Shown piece after piece: positions 6,584-7,274 of a DNA stretch of 7,274 nucleotides. Position numbers and translations under genes: made by a program. Within the stretch, counting starts at the first letter, position 1. Each line of letters opens with the position of its first letter. Where the stretch lies: contig BNVG01000102.1 of NCBI GenBank assembly GCA_025997935.1, forward strand, positions 1 to 7,274, in the 5' to 3' direction. The stretch comes from Synergistales bacterium (GTDB taxonomy: Bacteria; Synergistota; Synergistia; Synergistales; Aminobacteriaceae). The notes beneath the pieces were generated by a model that searched no databases, was not told where the DNA came from, and worked only from the letters and a program-made list of their open reading frames with translations.

Positions 6584-7274
6584 ATGGCTGTTGAACGTGA
6601 CGCGGAGCGCGAATATGATCAATCCCTGAAACAGCTTGAGGGGATGATAGGTTCTAAGGTGGAGGTTGTTATTACATCGGGTCTCTACAAAGGAAGTTAT
6701 ACTTCGCGTTTGGAAGAAGTGAGCGGTGGGTTGGGGGCTTTGTCTCATCCCACTCTTAGGGGAGCTTTGTTGCCTGTGTTACGCAACGCTGAGTTTATGT
6801 TAAAAATCGAAGCTCCAAATTGTTTTTATCAGGCTATATCTGTGTTTATACGGAGTAGCATGAATACTGCCATACCTCTCCTGTGGTTCAAGCTGGCCAA
6901 TACTTTGGAGAAGGTTCAGCGAAGGATGTTTGTCCGTATTCCGTGTAGAGTACCGGTGAAGGCGTTTTTTCTCGGATACGACGCGGTGATTTCGGAAGAG
7001 ATGACGCTTCCTCCGCAAAAATGGTTTGATGCCATTATTTCGGATGTCAGCTTGGGTGGTTGCGGTCTTTCGGTTAAGAAGAATATGGCGTCTTATTATA
7101 TTGAGGGAGGTAGGTATCTTTTACTGTCAAAAATCGGCGGAGTCAGTTTTTTTATTGTTGGAAAATTAATTAAAATATTTAATAAAAAAGAAAATATTAC
7201 TGATGCCGGTTTCGCTTATGACGGCTTAACCGCCACAATCGAAAAAGTGGTTGGGACGTTTGTCAGACAGCAAG
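6584..7274 (+). CDS. YcgR-like flagellar brake protein with PilZ domain, C-terminus cut by window edge
   Basis: Probable cyclic di-GMP receptor that slows or biases the flagellar motor. The first 230 codons are present. Residues about 15-105 form a beta-rich, YcgR-N-like domain that I place by architecture rather than by a firm motif. The PilZ domain then starts with RRMFVR (113-118, the RxxxR motif) and contains DVSLGG (154-159, the D/NxSxxG motif). Both cyclic di-GMP contact motifs are intact, so ligand binding is expected. ATG 6584 is preceded by GGAG (6572-6575) inside the end of flhF, and the flhF stop is only 2 nt away, so the genes are likely translationally coupled. A strongly AT-rich stretch (about 7147-7200) codes for a Lys/Ile/Asn-rich segment between PilZ strands. 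A YcgR/FlgZ assignment fits the operon, but the symbol is left blank because the C-terminus is unseen. Confidence 0.88.
   Translation, partial: MAVERDAEREYDQSLKQLEGMIGSKVEVVITSGLYKGSYTSRLEEVSGGLGALSHPTLRGALLPVLRNAEFMLKIEAPNCFYQAISVFIRSSMNTAIPLLWFKLANTLEKVQRRMFVRIPCRVPVKAFFLGYDAVISEEMTLPPQKWFDAIISDVSLGGCGLSVKKNMASYYIEGGRYLLLSKIGGVSFFIVGKLIKIFNKKENITDAGFAYDGLTATIEKVVGTFVRQQ

Overview
The window carries a flagellar export and placement cluster on the + strand (flhA, flhF and a YcgR-type PilZ gene). On the - strand, diverging from it, are two genes for a secreted coiled-coil repeat protein and an M20 family metallo-amidohydrolase. The best clue to the organism is the 219-residue protein at 2247-2906. 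It has a signal peptide and ends in an SGCNGGF motif, a hydrophobic segment and a short basic tail, which resembles the Synerg-CTERM sorting signal described from Synergistota. A flagellated anaerobe of that phylum fits, but this rests mainly on one motif and no genus can be named.

Layout. 1-1257 (-): M20 amidohydrolase, GTG start, C-terminus beyond the window edge. 1278-2096 (-): exported protein with ten 14-residue coiled-coil repeats and a C-terminal TPR-like hairpin, 20 bp upstream of the M20 gene and probably in one transcript with it. 2097-2246: the 150-bp divergent control region, with a 16-bp tandem repeat whose copies supply overlapping sigma70-type promoters pointing toward the repeat-protein gene. 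2247-2906 (+): exported protein of unknown function with the Synerg-CTERM-like tail. 2940-5081 (+): flhA. 5082-6581 (+): flhF. 6584-7274 (+): ycgR-like flagellar brake gene, cut by the window end.

How the genes fit together. FlhA is the export gate of the flagellar type III apparatus, FlhF is the SRP-type GTPase that sets flagellar site and number, and the YcgR-like protein should couple cyclic di-GMP to motor output. flhA and flhF abut and flhF and ycgR are 2 nt apart, so the three are very likely one operon. A candidate promoter for it lies inside the 3' end of the preceding gene. No flhG sits between flhF and the PilZ gene.

No RNA gene, insertion sequence, CRISPR array or clear rho-independent terminator was seen. 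The least ordinary items are the promoter-generating repeat, the 42-nt coding repeat, the sorting-signal protein next to flhA, and a CGHH variant of the M20 metal motif. I saw no evidence of a wholly new system.
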